This document shows, in pieces, positions 10,035 to 19,730 of a stretch of DNA of 42,926 nt; within the stretch, counting starts at the first letter, position 1, and each line of letters begins with the position of its first letter. Position numbers and translations under genes: made by a program. Below the pieces are notes generated by a model. It was not told where the DNA came from. It was given only the letters and a program-made list of their open reading frames with translations, and made no database searches. This DNA comes from Rhodovulum sp. 12E13. GTDB taxonomy: Bacteria > Pseudomonadota > Alphaproteobacteria > Rhodobacterales > Rhodobacteraceae. The stretch spans positions 1 through 42,926 of the forward strand of contig NZ_QPLK01000024.1 in assembly GCF_003340565.1 (NCBI RefSeq), read 5' to 3'.

Positions 10035-10508
10035 ATGAAACTGAACGAACTGGCGCCCGCCCCGGGCTCCGCCCCCAGGAAGAAGCGGATCGCGCGCGGC
10101 CCGGGCTCCGGCAAGGGCAAGACCGCCGGGCGCGGCATCAAGGGTCAGAAGAGCCGCTCGGGCGTGGCGATCAACGGCTACGAGGGCGGCCAGATGCCGC
10201 TCTACCAGCGGCTGCCGAAGCGCGGCTTCAACAAGCCCAACCGCAAGCAGTATTCGGTGGTGAATCTGGGCCTGATCCAGAAATTCATCGATGCCGGCAA
10301 GATCGACGCGGGCCAGCCGATCACCGAGGACGCGCTCGTGGCGTCGGGCCTCGTGCGGCGCAAGCGCGACGGCGTTCGCGTGCTCGCCAAGGGCGAGTTC
10401 ACCGCGAAGGTGACGCTCGACGTGACGGGCGCCTCGCAAGCGGCCGTCAAGGCGGTCGAGGACGCAGGCGGCGCGATCACGGTCCAGGCGGCGCCGGCGG
10501 CCGGCTGA
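10035..10508 (+). CDS. rplO: 50S ribosomal protein L15
   Basis: A 157-residue L15 with the Gly-rich, basic N-terminus ([26 protein letters not shown]) and the conserved [14 protein letters not shown] segment. It has a strong binding site (AAAGGAGAAG). It is followed by 100 bases with two strong hairpins and then secY. Confidence 0.96.
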   Translation: MKLNELAPAPGSAPRKKRIARGPGSGKGKTAGRGIKGQKSRSGVAINGYEGGQMPLYQRLPKRGFNKPNRKQYSVVNLGLIQKFIDAGKIDAGQPITEDALVASGLVRRKRDGVRVLAKGEFTAKVTLDVTGASQAAVKAVEDAGGAITVQAAPAAG

Positions 10509-10516
10509 CAGGTTGT

Positions 10517-10585
10517 GCCGGGCGCGCGCCCGGCTTACATCGCCCATGTCTTCGCGCCGCCGACCGGGGACCGGTTCGGCGGCGC
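10517..10585 (+). other. Two strong hairpins between rplO and secY
   Basis: An 18-bp perfect palindrome (GCCGGGCGCGCGCCCGGC, 10517-10534) is followed by a second hairpin (10554-10585) whose 14- and 15-base arms pair with only one bulged base around GGA. Neither has a T-run. Together they fill most of the 100-base rplO-secY spacer. They may slow polymerase, protect the upstream message from decay, or tune secY expression. Confidence 0.5.
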
Positions 10586-10608
10586 ACCCATGAAGAGAGA
10601 CCGCTCAC

Positions 10609-11981
<1,373 letters not shown>

Positions 11982-11985
<4 letters not shown>

Positions 11986-12632
11986 ACATCATTCTTCTGG
12001 GGCCGCCGGGGGCGGGCAAGGGCACGCAGGCGCGACGGCTCGTCGAGGCGCGCGGCATGCAGCAACTCTCGACCGGAGACATGCTGCGCGAGGCGCGCAG
12101 TTCGGGCACCGAGATGGGCAAGCGCGTCGCCGACGTGATGGATCGGGGCGAACTGGTGACCGACGAGATCGTCATCGGCCTGATCGAGGAGAAGCTCACA
12201 CACGATCATCCGCCGGGCGGCTTCATCTTCGACGGCTTCCCGCGCACGCTGCCCCAGGCCGACGCGCTTGGCGAGTTGCTGACCAAGCACGGCCAGCAGG
12301 TCGACGCCGTGATCGAGATGCAGGTCGACGACGAGGCCCTCGTCACCCGTATCGCCGGCCGCGCCACCTGCGCGGGCTGCGGCGAGGTCTACAACGACAC
12401 GCTGCGCCCGATCCCGGCCGACGGCGCGTGCGGAAAATGCGGTGGAACCGAGTTCAAGCGCCGGGCGGACGACAACGAGGAGAGCCTTCGCCAGCGGTTG
12501 ATGGAATACTACAAGAAGACGTCTCCGCTGGTGGGCTATTACTATGCCAAGGGGCAGCTTCACCGGGTAGACGGGCTGGCGGAGATCGATGCCGTCAGCG
12601 GGGCCATCGCGAAAGTGCTTGACAAGGTGTGA
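11982..12632 (+). CDS. adk: Adenylate kinase, zinc-binding LID type
   Basis: This 216-residue enzyme converts ATP and AMP into two ADP. The P-loop GPPGAGKGT lies near the N-terminus, and the NMP-binding and DGFPRT motifs are present. The LID domain carries a CXXC ... CXXC pair ([10 protein letters not shown] and CGKCGG), so it should bind a structural zinc ion, unlike the E. coli enzyme. Coupling with secY is usual in this operon. Confidence 0.97.
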
Positions 12633-12639
12633 CCACCCC

Positions 12640-12668
12640 TTGACCGCAGGGGCGATCGCCCGTAGCAC
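12640..12668 (+). promoter_or_regulatory. Possible promoter of the rpsM-rplQ cluster
   Basis: TTGACC (12640-12645) and TAGCAC (12663-12668) are 17 bases apart in the 180-base spacer between adk and rpsM. The -35 is good and the -10 weak. The long leader that would follow contains a small hairpin just before rpsM (12774-12792, GGTTC ... GAACC), a possible site for feedback by an r-protein. Both points are inferred from sequence only. Confidence 0.35.
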
Positions 12669-12812
12669 ACCGCCTCTGGAAAGAATCGACCCCTCCCCTT
12701 GACCCGCGCCCGGGCGAGGGTGCGTCCCGGACCCGGTGGCGCCCCCGCTGCCGGGCCAGTGTTGTGAAAAAAGGTTCTGGCATTACGGAACCGCAACCGA
12801 AGGAACCCACTC

Positions 12813-13181
12813 TTGGCACGAATCGCTGGCGTCAACATCCCCACGGGCAAGCGCATTCCCATTGCGCTGACCTACATCCACGGCATCGGGCAAAGCGCCG
12901 CCCGCACGATCTGCGAGACCGTCGGCGTCGACCCGGCAAAGCGCGTCAACGAACTGTCCGACGCCGAGGTGTTGTCGATCCGCGAGCACATCGACCAGAA
13001 CTTCACCGTCGAGGGCGACCTGCGCCGCGAGGTGCAGATGAACATCAAGCGGCTGATGGACCTGGGCTGCTACCGCGGGCTGCGCCACCGCCGCAACCTG
13101 CCCGTCCGCGGCCAGCGCACGCACACCAACGCGCGCACCCGCAAGGGCCCCGCCAAGCCCATCGCCGGCAAGAAGAAATAA
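12813..13181 (+). CDS. rpsM: 30S ribosomal protein S13, TTG start
   Basis: This 122-residue S13 ([26 protein letters not shown]) has the C-terminal basic tail [21 protein letters not shown]. The start codon is TTG at 12813, with AAGGA eight bases upstream; no ATG fits the conserved N-terminus. S13 forms the head bridges to the large subunit. It opens the alpha-operon part, separated from adk by 180 bases. Confidence 0.95.
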   Translation: MARIAGVNIPTGKRIPIALTYIHGIGQSAARTICETVGVDPAKRVNELSDAEVLSIREHIDQNFTVEGDLRREVQMNIKRLMDLGCYRGLRHRRNLPVRGQRTHTNARTRKGPAKPIAGKKK

Positions 13182-13193
13182 GGAGAGGTCGTC

Positions 13194-13586
13194 ATGGCTC
13201 GTGATACCCGCCGCCGCCCGGCCCGCAAGGTCTCCAAGAACATCGCCGCCGGCGTGGCACATGTGAATTCGTCGTTCAACAATACCAAGATCCTGATTTC
13301 CGACGTCCAGGGCAACGCGATTGCCTGGTCCTCGGCCGGCACGATGGGCTTCAAGGGCTCGCGGAAGTCCACGCCCTACGCCGCCCAGCTCGCCGCCGAG
13401 GATGCCGGGCGCAAGGCGCAGGAGCACGGGATGAAGACGCTCGAGGTCGAGGTTCAGGGGCCGGGCTCGGGCCGCGAGAGTGCGCTGCGGGCGCTCGCGG
13501 CCGTCGGCTTCAACATCACGGCCATCCGCGACGTGACCCCCATCGCCCATAACGGTTGCCGCCCGCCGAAACGACGCCGGGTCTGA
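13194..13586 (+). CDS. rpsK: 30S ribosomal protein S11
   Basis: A 130-residue S11 with the conserved core [30 protein letters not shown] and the C-terminal [13 protein letters not shown]11 is part of the platform near the mRNA exit. It starts 12 bases after rpsM with GGAGAGG. Confidence 0.97.
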   Translation: MARDTRRRPARKVSKNIAAGVAHVNSSFNNTKILISDVQGNAIAWSSAGTMGFKGSRKSTPYAAQLAAEDAGRKAQEHGMKTLEVEVQGPGSGRESALRALAAVGFNITAIRDVTPIAHNGCRPPKRRRV

Positions 13587-13704
13587 CCGCGAGGGATTGC
13601 CACTTCGGCGCCGTGCCCGCTCCGGGCGCGGCGCACCGCTTTTCGATCCTCGGGTGTTCGGCGCTTCATGGACATGGGCGCCGGACTGGAATGGAGGCAC
13701 CTAC

Positions 13705-14721
13705 ATGATCCACAAGAACTGGCAGGAACTGATCAAGCCCACGCAGCTCGTGGTCAAGCCGGGTCACAACCCGGCACGGCAGGCGACCGTGATCGCCGAG
13801 CCGCTCGAGCGGGGCTTCGGCCTGACCCTCGGCAATGCCGTGCGGCGGGTCCTCCTGTCCTCGCTGCAGGGCGCTGCGGTCACTTCGGTCCAGATCGACA
13901 ACGTGCTCCACGAGTTCAGCTCGGTGCCCGGTGTCCGCGAGGATGTGACCGACATCGTGCTCAATCTCAAGCAGGTCGCCCTGCGGATGGAGGTCGACGG
14001 GCCCAAGCGGCTGTCGATCTCGGCCAAGGGGCCCGGCGCCGTCACCGCCGGCGACATCTCGGAATCCGCGGGGATCGAGGTGCTGAACCGCGACCATGTG
14101 ATCTGCCACCTCGACGAAGCCGCGGACGTCTACATGGAACTGACGGTCAACATCGGCAAGGGTTACGTCGCAGCCGACCGGAACCGCCCCGAGGACGCGC
14201 CGATCGGCCTTATCCCGATCGACGCGATCTACTCGCCGGTGAAGAAGGTCAGCTACGACGTGCAGCCGACCCGCGAAGGGCAGGTGCTCGACTACGACAA
14301 GCTGACGATGAAGGTGGAGACCGACGGTTCGGTCAGCCCCGAGGACGCGGTGGCCTATGCCGCGCGCATCCTGCAGGATCAGCTGTCGATCTTCGTGAAC
14401 TTCGATGAGCCGGAGAGCGCCACACGGGCCGAGGACGACGGCGACCTCGAGTTCAACCCGCTGCTCCTGAAGAAGGTGGACGAACTCGAGCTTTCGGTGC
14501 GCTCGGCCAACTGCCTGAAGAACGACAACATCGTCTATATCGGCGACCTGATCCAGAAGACCGAGGCCGAGATGCTGCGCACGCCGAACTTCGGCCGCAA
14601 GTCGCTGAACGAGATCAAGGAGGTGCTCTCGGGCATGGGCCTGCATCTGGGCATGGATGTCGAGGAATGGCCGCCCGAGAACATCGAGGACCTCGCCAAG
14701 AAGTTCGAGGAGCAGTTCTGA
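13705..14721 (+). CDS. rpoA: RNA polymerase alpha subunit
   Basis: A 338-residue alpha subunit: an N-terminal dimerisation domain ([35 protein letters not shown]) and, after a flexible linker, a C-terminal domain ([32 protein letters not shown]) that binds UP elements and activators. The frame is open from 13597, but the ATG at 13705 follows GGAGG at the right spacing and gives the conserved N-terminus [12 protein letters not shown]. Confidence 0.97.
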   Translation: MIHKNWQELIKPTQLVVKPGHNPARQATVIAEPLERGFGLTLGNAVRRVLLSSLQGAAVTSVQIDNVLHEFSSVPGVREDVTDIVLNLKQVALRMEVDGPKRLSISAKGPGAVTAGDISESAGIEVLNRDHVICHLDEAADVYMELTVNIGKGYVAADRNRPEDAPIGLIPIDAIYSPVKKVSYDVQPTREGQVLDYDKLTMKVETDGSVSPEDAVAYAARILQDQLSIFVNFDEPESATRAEDDGDLEFNPLLLKKVDELELSVRSANCLKNDNIVYIGDLIQKTEAEMLRTPNFGRKSLNEIKEVLSGMGLHLGMDVEEWPPENIEDLAKKFEEQF

Positions 14722-14725
14722 GGGG

Positions 14726-14747
14726 GGTGGGCGAGCCGCCCACCTTT
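14726..14747 (+). terminator. Terminator-like hairpin between rpoA and rplQ
   Basis: Perfect 8-bp arms (14726-14733 GGTGGGCG, 14737-14744) with a 3-base loop are followed by TTT (14745-14747). It starts 4 bases after the rpoA stop. The T-run is too short for a strong terminator; partial termination or 3'-end protection of rpoA mRNA is possible. Confidence 0.45.
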
Positions 14748-14831
14748 CCCGCCCCGGGCGATCCTGCCCCACCAAGGTGAGAGGGCCGCGCGCATGGCCC
14801 CCCGGACAAAGCATGAATTAGGAGAGAGAAG

Positions 14832-15251
14832 ATGCGTCACGCCCGCGGATACCGCCGCCTCAACCGCACCCACGAGCACCGAAAGGCGCTTTTTTCCAAT
14901 ATTGCCGGCTCGCTGATCGAGCATGAGCAGATCAAGACCACCTTGCCCAAGGCCAAGGAGCTCAAGCGCATCGCCGACAAGCTGATCACGCTGGCCAAGC
15001 GCGGCGACCTGCACGCGCGCCGGCAGGCCGCCGCGCGCCTCAAGCAGGACGCGCACGTGGCCAAGCTGTTCGACGTGCTCGGGCCCCGCTACGCCGAGCG
15101 TCAGGGCGGCTATGTCCGCGTGCTCAAGGCCGGCTTCCGCTATGGCGACATGGCTCCGATGGCCATCGTCGAGCTGGTCGACCGCGACCCCGACGCCAAG
15201 GGTGCCGCCGACCGTGCCCGCGAGGCGGAAGCGGAGGCCGCCGAAGAGTGA
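14832..15251 (+). CDS. rplQ: 50S ribosomal protein L17
   Basis: A 139-residue L17 ([21 protein letters not shown], then [25 protein letters not shown]). It has the normal core and a C-terminal Ala/Glu-rich end (AEAEAAEE). It is the last gene of the ribosomal cluster and is followed by a strong intrinsic terminator. Confidence 0.96.
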   Translation: MRHARGYRRLNRTHEHRKALFSNIAGSLIEHEQIKTTLPKAKELKRIADKLITLAKRGDLHARRQAAARLKQDAHVAKLFDVLGPRYAERQGGYVRVLKAGFRYGDMAPMAIVELVDRDPDAKGAADRAREAEAEAAEE

Positions 15252-15282
15252 CCACGTCGCCCCGCGCTGCGTGAAGCATGGG

Positions 15283-15309
15283 AAAAGGGGGCCGCGAGGC
15301 CCCCTTTTT
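15283..15309. terminator. Bidirectional intrinsic terminator after rplQ
   Basis: Perfect 11-bp arms (15283-15293 and 15298-15308, AAAAGGGGGCC and complement) enclose a GCGA loop. The plus strand gives a run of five T and the minus strand a run of T from the AAAA. It therefore closes both the ribosomal operon and the convergent small gene that ends at 15309. Confidence 0.85.
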
Positions 15310-15521
15310 CATGCGTGTTCGGGCTCGGTCGTGGCCCGGCGGGCCTCGACTGCGGCGCGCTTGTGCTTCTGGTGTGCGGTCAGAATCAGCATATCGACCT
15401 GGCGGGCGCTGACGGGCGTGCCGCCGAGGAACTCCAGCAGGTCCATGCGCGCCGCTTGCGGCAATGCCATGATGCGCGCAAACTGCTCCGGTCGGATGGG
15501 ACGCACGGAAAACCCCTCCAA
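15309..15521 (-). CDS. Small protein of unknown function, divergent from luxR
   Basis: A 70-residue, Arg-rich soluble protein with no recognised family (starts MEGFSVRPIRPEQFARIMALP). The start is TTG at 15521, chosen because AAGGAG lies six bases upstream; a GTG six codons in is an alternative. The TGA stop is directly at the bidirectional terminator. Upstream, TTGCCT (15567-15572) and TAAATT (15545-15550), 16 bases apart, form a plausible promoter that overlaps a palindrome shared with luxR. The context suggests a link to quorum sensing, perhaps as a target or modulator, but the sequence itself does not show a function. Confidence 0.6.
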   Translation of the reverse strand: MEGFSVRPIRPEQFARIMALPQAARMDLLEFLGGTPVSARQVDMLILTAHQKHKRAAVEARRATTEPEHA

Positions 15522-15544
15522 GTATAGCTCCTTCAGGTATGTTC

Positions 15545-15582
15545 AATTTACGGTTGACCGCCTGACAGGCAACTAGTCTAAA
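15545..15582. promoter_or_regulatory. Overlapping divergent promoters with a shared palindrome
   Basis: On the plus strand TTGACC (15554-15559) and TCTAAA (15577-15582) are 17 bases apart and point to luxR. On the minus strand TTGCCT and TAAATT, 16 bases apart, point to the small gene ending at 15309. The perfect palindrome GCCTGACAGGC (15560-15570) fills the luxR spacer and overlaps the other -35. A protein bound here would occlude both promoters. LuxR-type proteins bind palindromes, though usually of 18-20 bp, so self-control is only an inference. The -10 of luxR lies 5 bases before its ATG, suggesting a leaderless message. Confidence 0.5.
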
Positions 15583-15587
15583 AGGTC

Positions 15588-16199
15588 ATGTCTCAGCGGA
15601 ACGCGATCGAGGTGGAACTGGACACGCTGAAGGAGCTGGCGCCCGCCGGCTACCTTCTGGCGCTGCACATCCGGTTCGCTGCCCCCCTCGTGAAGTTCCA
15701 GACGTACAGACAGGACTGGATCGACCATTACACCGCGCAGGCCTACCAGCTGCGCGACCCGATGGTTGCCTGGGGGTTTACGGAGGAGGGGGCCACGCGT
15801 TGGTCGACGCTGGGCGTTCCCGATCCGTTCGGCATACTTAAGGAAGCGGCTGACTACGGCATGCCCTACGGGGCCTGTGTCGCCTGCGGCCCGATCGCGT
15901 CACGCTCGATCTGCGGGTTCGCCCGTGCGGACCGAGAGTTCACCGACGACGAGATCGCAGAGTTGCAGGAGATCGTGCGCCGTCTGCATGCCATCACCGA
16001 ACCGCCCGAGAGCCTGACCCAGGCCCAGAAGGATGCCTTGCGCCTGATCGCAGCAGGGGATCGTCACGCGGCCGCGGCGGCCAAACTCGGGATTTCGGAA
16101 AGCGCGTTGAAGGCACGGCTTTCCTCGGCTCGTCAGCGCCTGATGGCGCGCACGACGGCCGAGGCGCTTCAGCGCGCACAAGAGTACCGTCTGTTGTAG
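15588..16199 (+). CDS. LuxR-family quorum-sensing transcription regulator
   Basis: A 203-residue protein with an N-terminal autoinducer-binding domain and a C-terminal helix-turn-helix. The residues that match TraR Trp57, Tyr61, Asp70 and Trp85 are present at the same spacing (W44, Y48, D57, W72). The DNA-binding part (about 143-195: LTQAQKDALRLIAAGD ... KLGISESALKARLSSARQRL) is of the GerE type, with Gln in place of the usual glutamate at 147. It is a little shorter than most LuxR proteins. It lies 68 bases before the autoinducer synthase and is probably its receptor. The start at 15588 is ATG with only a weak AAAAGG before it; see the promoter entry for a leaderless alternative. Confidence 0.9.
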   Translation: MSQRNAIEVELDTLKELAPAGYLLALHIRFAAPLVKFQTYRQDWIDHYTAQAYQLRDPMVAWGFTEEGATRWSTLGVPDPFGILKEAADYGMPYGACVACGPIASRSICGFARADREFTDDEIAELQEIVRRLHAITEPPESLTQAQKDALRLIAAGDRHAAAAAKLGISESALKARLSSARQRLMARTTAEALQRAQEYRLL

Positions 16200-16267
16200 G
16201 TGAAGGTCCACTGACTGCTCTCGCGCTGGCTCGGTTTCACCCACCACCAACCAGCAGGAGAGTGACC

Positions 16268-16858
16268 ATGGAAGCCACGACCCTTTCGTTCGAGAACCTT
16301 CACAACCATGGCGAGTTGTTCGCCAATCTGCTTCGCGCCAGGCGGCAGTCCTTCATCGAGAAGAACAAGTGGGATCTGCCCGAGGCACTCGGCATGGAGT
16401 ACGATCAGTACGACACGCCGGCCTCGCGCTGGGTCGCCGTGCATGACCAGGCCGGAACCGTGCTGGCCGGCATCCGCCTGACGCCCACCACGGCGCGCTG
16501 CGGCATCTACACCTACATGATCCGCGACGCGCAGCGCGGCCTGCTCGACTCGATCCCGCAGGATCTGCTCTATGTCGAGGCGCCGGTCGCCGACCATGTG
16601 TGGGAGTCGAGCCGCGTCTTCGTCAGCTCGGCCTGCCCGGCACGCGATCGCAGGCGCGTGCATCTCAGCCTCATGCACGAGATGAGCCGCGCGGCGCGCG
16701 ACCTCGGCGCGGCCCAGCTCCTCGGCCTGATCCCCGCCAACTGGCCGCGCTGGGCCCCGCGCTGCGGGCTCAACGCGGCCGCGGCGGGCCGGGTGATGGA
16801 GATCGACGGCATCGCCAACCAGTGCGTGTCGATCGACCTGACGGCAAAGCTCCACTGA
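16268..16858 (+). CDS. Acyl-homoserine lactone synthase (LuxI family)
   Basis: A 196-residue LuxI-type enzyme that makes an acyl-homoserine lactone from S-adenosylmethionine and an acyl-ACP. The conserved residues are visible: R25, F29, W35, D46 and D49 in EYDQYD, R70, and E113/R116 in WESSRV. The acyl chain cannot be predicted from this. ATG at 16268 is preferred to the in-frame GTG at 16262 because AGGAG lies seven bases before it. It is likely cotranscribed with luxR and ends at its own terminator. Gene order luxR-luxI is typical of roseobacters. Confidence 0.92.
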   Translation: MEATTLSFENLHNHGELFANLLRARRQSFIEKNKWDLPEALGMEYDQYDTPASRWVAVHDQAGTVLAGIRLTPTTARCGIYTYMIRDAQRGLLDSIPQDLLYVEAPVADHVWESSRVFVSSACPARDRRRVHLSLMHEMSRAARDLGAAQLLGLIPANWPRWAPRCGLNAAAAGRVMEIDGIANQCVSIDLTAKLH

Positions 16859-16888
16859 CGCCCGCGCGAGGGGGGGACAGCGCCACGG

Positions 16889-16924
16889 GGGCCGCCCGGC
16901 ACAGGGCGGGCGGCCCGCCGCTTT
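16889..16924 (+). terminator. Intrinsic terminator after luxI
   Basis: Ten-base perfect arms (16889-16898 GGGCCGCCCG, 16907-16916) with an 8-base loop are followed by GCCGC and TTT (16922-16924). It separates the quorum-sensing pair from rarA. Confidence 0.65.
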
Positions 16925-16928
16925 CAAC

Positions 16929-16950
16929 CGACCTGCCGGGGGCCTAGATT
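16929..16950 (+). promoter_or_regulatory. Possible promoter for leaderless rarA
   Basis: TAGATT (16945-16950) resembles a -10 box and lies just 6 bases before the rarA ATG; TTCAAC (16923-16928) would be the -35 at 16 bases. No ribosome binding site precedes the ATG. Transcription would start at or near the start codon. Confidence 0.35.
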
Positions 16951-16956
16951 GGGCCG

Positions 16957-18300
16957 ATGCAGGACCTCTTCGACCCATCGCCGCAACGGCCCGCGCCCGA
17001 CACCGCTTCGGAGGCCGCAACCCGGCCGCTGGCCGACCGCCTGCGTCCGACGCGACTCTCCGAGGTGATCGGGCAGGGGCACCTGCTCGGCCCCGAGGCC
17101 CCGCTCGGCGCGATGCTGGCGGCGGGGCGGCTGTCGTCGCTGATCCTGTGGGGGCCGCCGGGCGTGGGAAAGACCACGATCGCAAGGCTCCTGGCCGACG
17201 AGACCGATCTCGCCTTCGTGCAGATCTCGGCCATCTTCACCGGCGTGCCCGACCTGCGAAAGGTCTTCGAGGCGGCGAAGCACCGGCGCGTCAACGGGCG
17301 CGGCACGCTTCTGTTCGTCGACGAGATCCACCGCTTCAACAAGGCCCAGCAGGACGGCTTCCTCCCCCACATGGAGGACGGGACGATCGTGCTGGTGGGC
17401 GCCACCACCGAGAACCCGAGCTTCGAGTTGAACGCGGCCGTGCTGTCGCGTGCCCAAGTTCTGGTGTTGCACCGGCTCGATACCGAGGCGCTCGAGGCGC
17501 TGCTGGAGCGCGCCGAGGCAGAGCTCGGGCGCCCCCTGCCGCTGACGGGCGAGGCCCGCGCCGCGTTGATCGGCATGGCCGACGGCGACGGGCGTGCGCT
17601 TCTGAATCTCGTCGAGCACGTGGCGGACCACGCGGGGCCGCCGCTCGACGCGAGCGCCCTCGCCGCCCGGTTGACCCGACGCGCGGCGCAGTACGACAAG
17701 ACCGGCGACGCGCATTACAACCTCATATCGGCGCTGCACAAATCCGTGCGCGGCTCCGACCCCGACGCGGCGCTCTACTGGCTGGCGCGGATGCTGAAAG
17801 GCGGCGAGGATCCGCGCTACCTCGCCCGGCGGATCACCCGCATGGCGGTGGAGGATATAGGGCTGGCCGACCCGGCCGCGCAGCGCCACTGCCTCGATGC
17901 CTGGGCCACCTACGAGCGGCTCGGCTCGCCCGAGGGTGAGCTGGCGCTGGCCCAGGCGGTGCTCTACCTCGCGCTCGCGCCCAAGTCGAACGCGGCCTAC
18001 ACCGCCTACAAGGCGGCGATGTCGGCCGCCGGCAAGACGGGCTCGGAGCCGCCGCCCAAGCACATCCTCAACGCGCCGACGCGGCTGATGAAGGAGCAGG
18101 GCTACGGCGCGGGCTACGCCTACGACCACGACGCCGAGGATGCCTTCTCGGGCCAGGACTATTTCCCCGACGGGATGGCACGCGAAAGCTATTACGACCC
18201 GGTCGACCGCGGCTTCGAGCGCGACCTGCGCAAGCGGGTGGAGTATTTCGGGCGGCTGCGCGCGCGGCGGCACGGCAAGTTGACAGGCGACGAGGGCTGA
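16957..18300 (+). CDS. rarA: Replication-associated recombination protein A
   Basis: A 447-residue AAA+ ATPase of the RarA/MgsA/WRNIP1 family, acting at stalled replication forks. Walker A is GPPGVGKTT (66-74), Walker B VDEIHRF (121-127) and sensor 1 GATTENPSF (148-156). The C-terminal tetramerisation part (YDKTGDAHYNLISALHKSVRGSDPDAALYWLARML, then EDIGLADP) is typical. The extreme N-terminus MQDLFD resembles a sliding-clamp binding peptide, which is speculative. It heads a four-gene operon; crcB follows 15 bases later. Confidence 0.95.
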   Translation: MQDLFDPSPQRPAPDTASEAATRPLADRLRPTRLSEVIGQGHLLGPEAPLGAMLAAGRLSSLILWGPPGVGKTTIARLLADETDLAFVQISAIFTGVPDLRKVFEAAKHRRVNGRGTLLFVDEIHRFNKAQQDGFLPHMEDGTIVLVGATTENPSFELNAAVLSRAQVLVLHRLDTEALEALLERAEAELGRPLPLTGEARAALIGMADGDGRALLNLVEHVADHAGPPLDASALAARLTRRAAQYDKTGDAHYNLISALHKSVRGSDPDAALYWLARMLKGGEDPRYLARRITRMAVEDIGLADPAAQRHCLDAWATYERLGSPEGELALAQAVLYLALAPKSNAAYTAYKAAMSAAGKTGSEPPPKHILNAPTRLMKEQGYGAGYAYDHDAEDAFSGQDYFPDGMARESYYDPVDRGFERDLRKRVEYFGRLRARRHGKLTGDEG

Positions 18301-18315
18301 GCCATTGGCGCGGCC

Positions 18316-18693
18316 ATGCTCGGCTCGCTCCTCCAGGTGGCCTTGGGCGGCGCGCTCGGCGCCTCGGCCCGCCATCTCGTCAATGTCTCGGTCATGCGCG
18401 CGCTCGGCCCCGGCTTTCCGTGGGCGACGATGGCGGTGAACGTGGCCGGTTCGTTGCTGATGGGCGCGCTCGTGGTATGGCTTGCGAAGCGTGGCGGGCA
18501 GCACTGGGCGCCGTTCCTGATGACGGGCGTGCTGGGGGGCTTCACCACGTTCTCGGCCTTCTCGCTGGACGTGGCGACGCTCTACGAGCGCGGAGAAGTG
18601 GCCGCTGCCGCGGGCTACGCCGTCGGTTCGGTCGTGCTGTCGGTCGGTGCGCTCTTCGCCGGGATGTGGCTGATGCGGGTGGGGATGGCATGA
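18316..18693 (+). CDS. crcB: Fluoride ion channel CrcB/Fluc
   Basis: A 125-residue membrane protein with four hydrophobic helices. Family marks are GGALGASARH near the start, FPWATMAVNVAGSLLMG, and GVLGGFTTFSAFSLD with the Phe and Thr residues that line the fluoride path. It works as a dual-topology dimer to export fluoride. No fluoride riboswitch was seen in the 15-base gap before it. It overlaps rluC by ATGA. Confidence 0.94.
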   Translation: MLGSLLQVALGGALGASARHLVNVSVMRALGPGFPWATMAVNVAGSLLMGALVVWLAKRGGQHWAPFLMTGVLGGFTTFSAFSLDVATLYERGEVAAAAGYAVGSVVLSVGALFAGMWLMRVGMA

Positions 18694-19730
18694 GCGGAGT
18701 GCAGACTCTCACCGTGGGCGCGGGCGAGGGCGATCAGCGGCTCGACCGGTGGTTTCGCCGCCGCTTTCCGCACGTTCCGCAGGGGCGCGTCGAGAAGATG
18801 TGCCGCAAGGGCGAGATCAGGGTCGACGGCGGCAGGGTGAAGCCCGCCACGCGCGTGGCCGAGGGGCAATCGGTGCGGGTGCCGCCCCTGCCCGACGACG
18901 CGCCGCCGCCCCCCGATCGACCTCGCGTGTCGGAGCGGGACTCGGAGATGATGCGTGCCGCCGTGCTCTGGCGCGACGACCACCTGATCGCGCTCAACAA
19001 GCCGCCCGGCCTGCCCAGCCAGGGCGGCTCGGGGCAGGGCGCGCGCCACGTCGACGCGCTGGCCGAGGCGCTTCGGTTCGGTGCCGGCGACAAGCCGCGC
19101 CTCGTGCATCGGCTCGACAAGGACACATCGGGCGTACTGCTGCTCGCCCGCTCCCGCGCGGCGGCCGATGCGCTGGCGAAGGCCCTCCGCGCGAAGGAGA
19201 CGCGCAAGATCTACTGGGCCGCCTGCGCCGGCGTGCCCGCGCCCCGGATGGGCACGATCCGCTACGGGCTGGTCAAGGCGGGCGGCGACCGCGAGAAGAT
19301 GATCTGCCTCCATCCCGACGAGGTGGAGCGCACGCGCGATGCCAGGCGGGCGACGACCGACTACGCCGTGCTCGAGGCCGCGGGCGGGCGGCTGTCATGG
19401 GTGGCGCTCGTGCCGGTGACCGGGCGCACCCACCAGTTGCGTGCGCACATGGCCGAGATCGGCCACCCGATCCTCGGCGACGGCAAGTATGGCGGCTCGG
19501 CGCAGGAGAATGTAGGCGACGGCTGGGGCGCGGGCGCAGGCGGGGCGCTCTCGCGCAAGCTGCACCTGCACGCCCGCTCGCTCGCACTCACCCACCCGGT
19601 CACGGGCGCGCGCCTGCACGTCACGGCGCCGCTGCCCGAGCACATGGCCCGCACCTGGGAGGTGCTCGACTGGCGGCCGGCCGACGTTCCTGCCGACCCC
19701 TTCCTCGACGATCGAGAGACGACGCGATGA
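18690..19730 (+). CDS. rluC: RluC-type 23S rRNA pseudouridine synthase
   Basis: A 346-residue RluA-family enzyme that isomerises uridines in 23S rRNA. An S4 RNA-binding domain (about 15-75) precedes the catalytic domain, whose motif HRLDKDTSG (140-148) holds the catalytic Asp143. The closing segment TGRTHQLRAHMAEIGHPILGDGKYGG is present. The S4 domain and length favour RluC over RluA; the exact uridine targets are inferred. The frame extends upstream, but the ATGA overlap with crcB sets the start. It overlaps the next gene by ATGA. Confidence 0.92.
   Translation: MSGVQTLTVGAGEGDQRLDRWFRRRFPHVPQGRVEKMCRKGEIRVDGGRVKPATRVAEGQSVRVPPLPDDAPPPPDRPRVSERDSEMMRAAVLWRDDHLIALNKPPGLPSQGGSGQGARHVDALAEALRFGAGDKPRLVHRLDKDTSGVLLLARSRAAADALAKALRAKETRKIYWAACAGVPAPRMGTIRYGLVKAGGDREKMICLHPDEVERTRDARRATTDYAVLEAAGGRLSWVALVPVTGRTHQLRAHMAEIGHPILGDGKYGGSAQENVGDGWGAGAGGALSRKLHLHARSLALTHPVTGARLHVTAPLPEHMARTWEVLDWRPADVPADPFLDDRETTR

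Noticed and set aside
16924-18504. Minus-strand frame of 526 codons opposite rarA
   Set aside because: Shadow of rarA and crcB; no motifs and no binding site.
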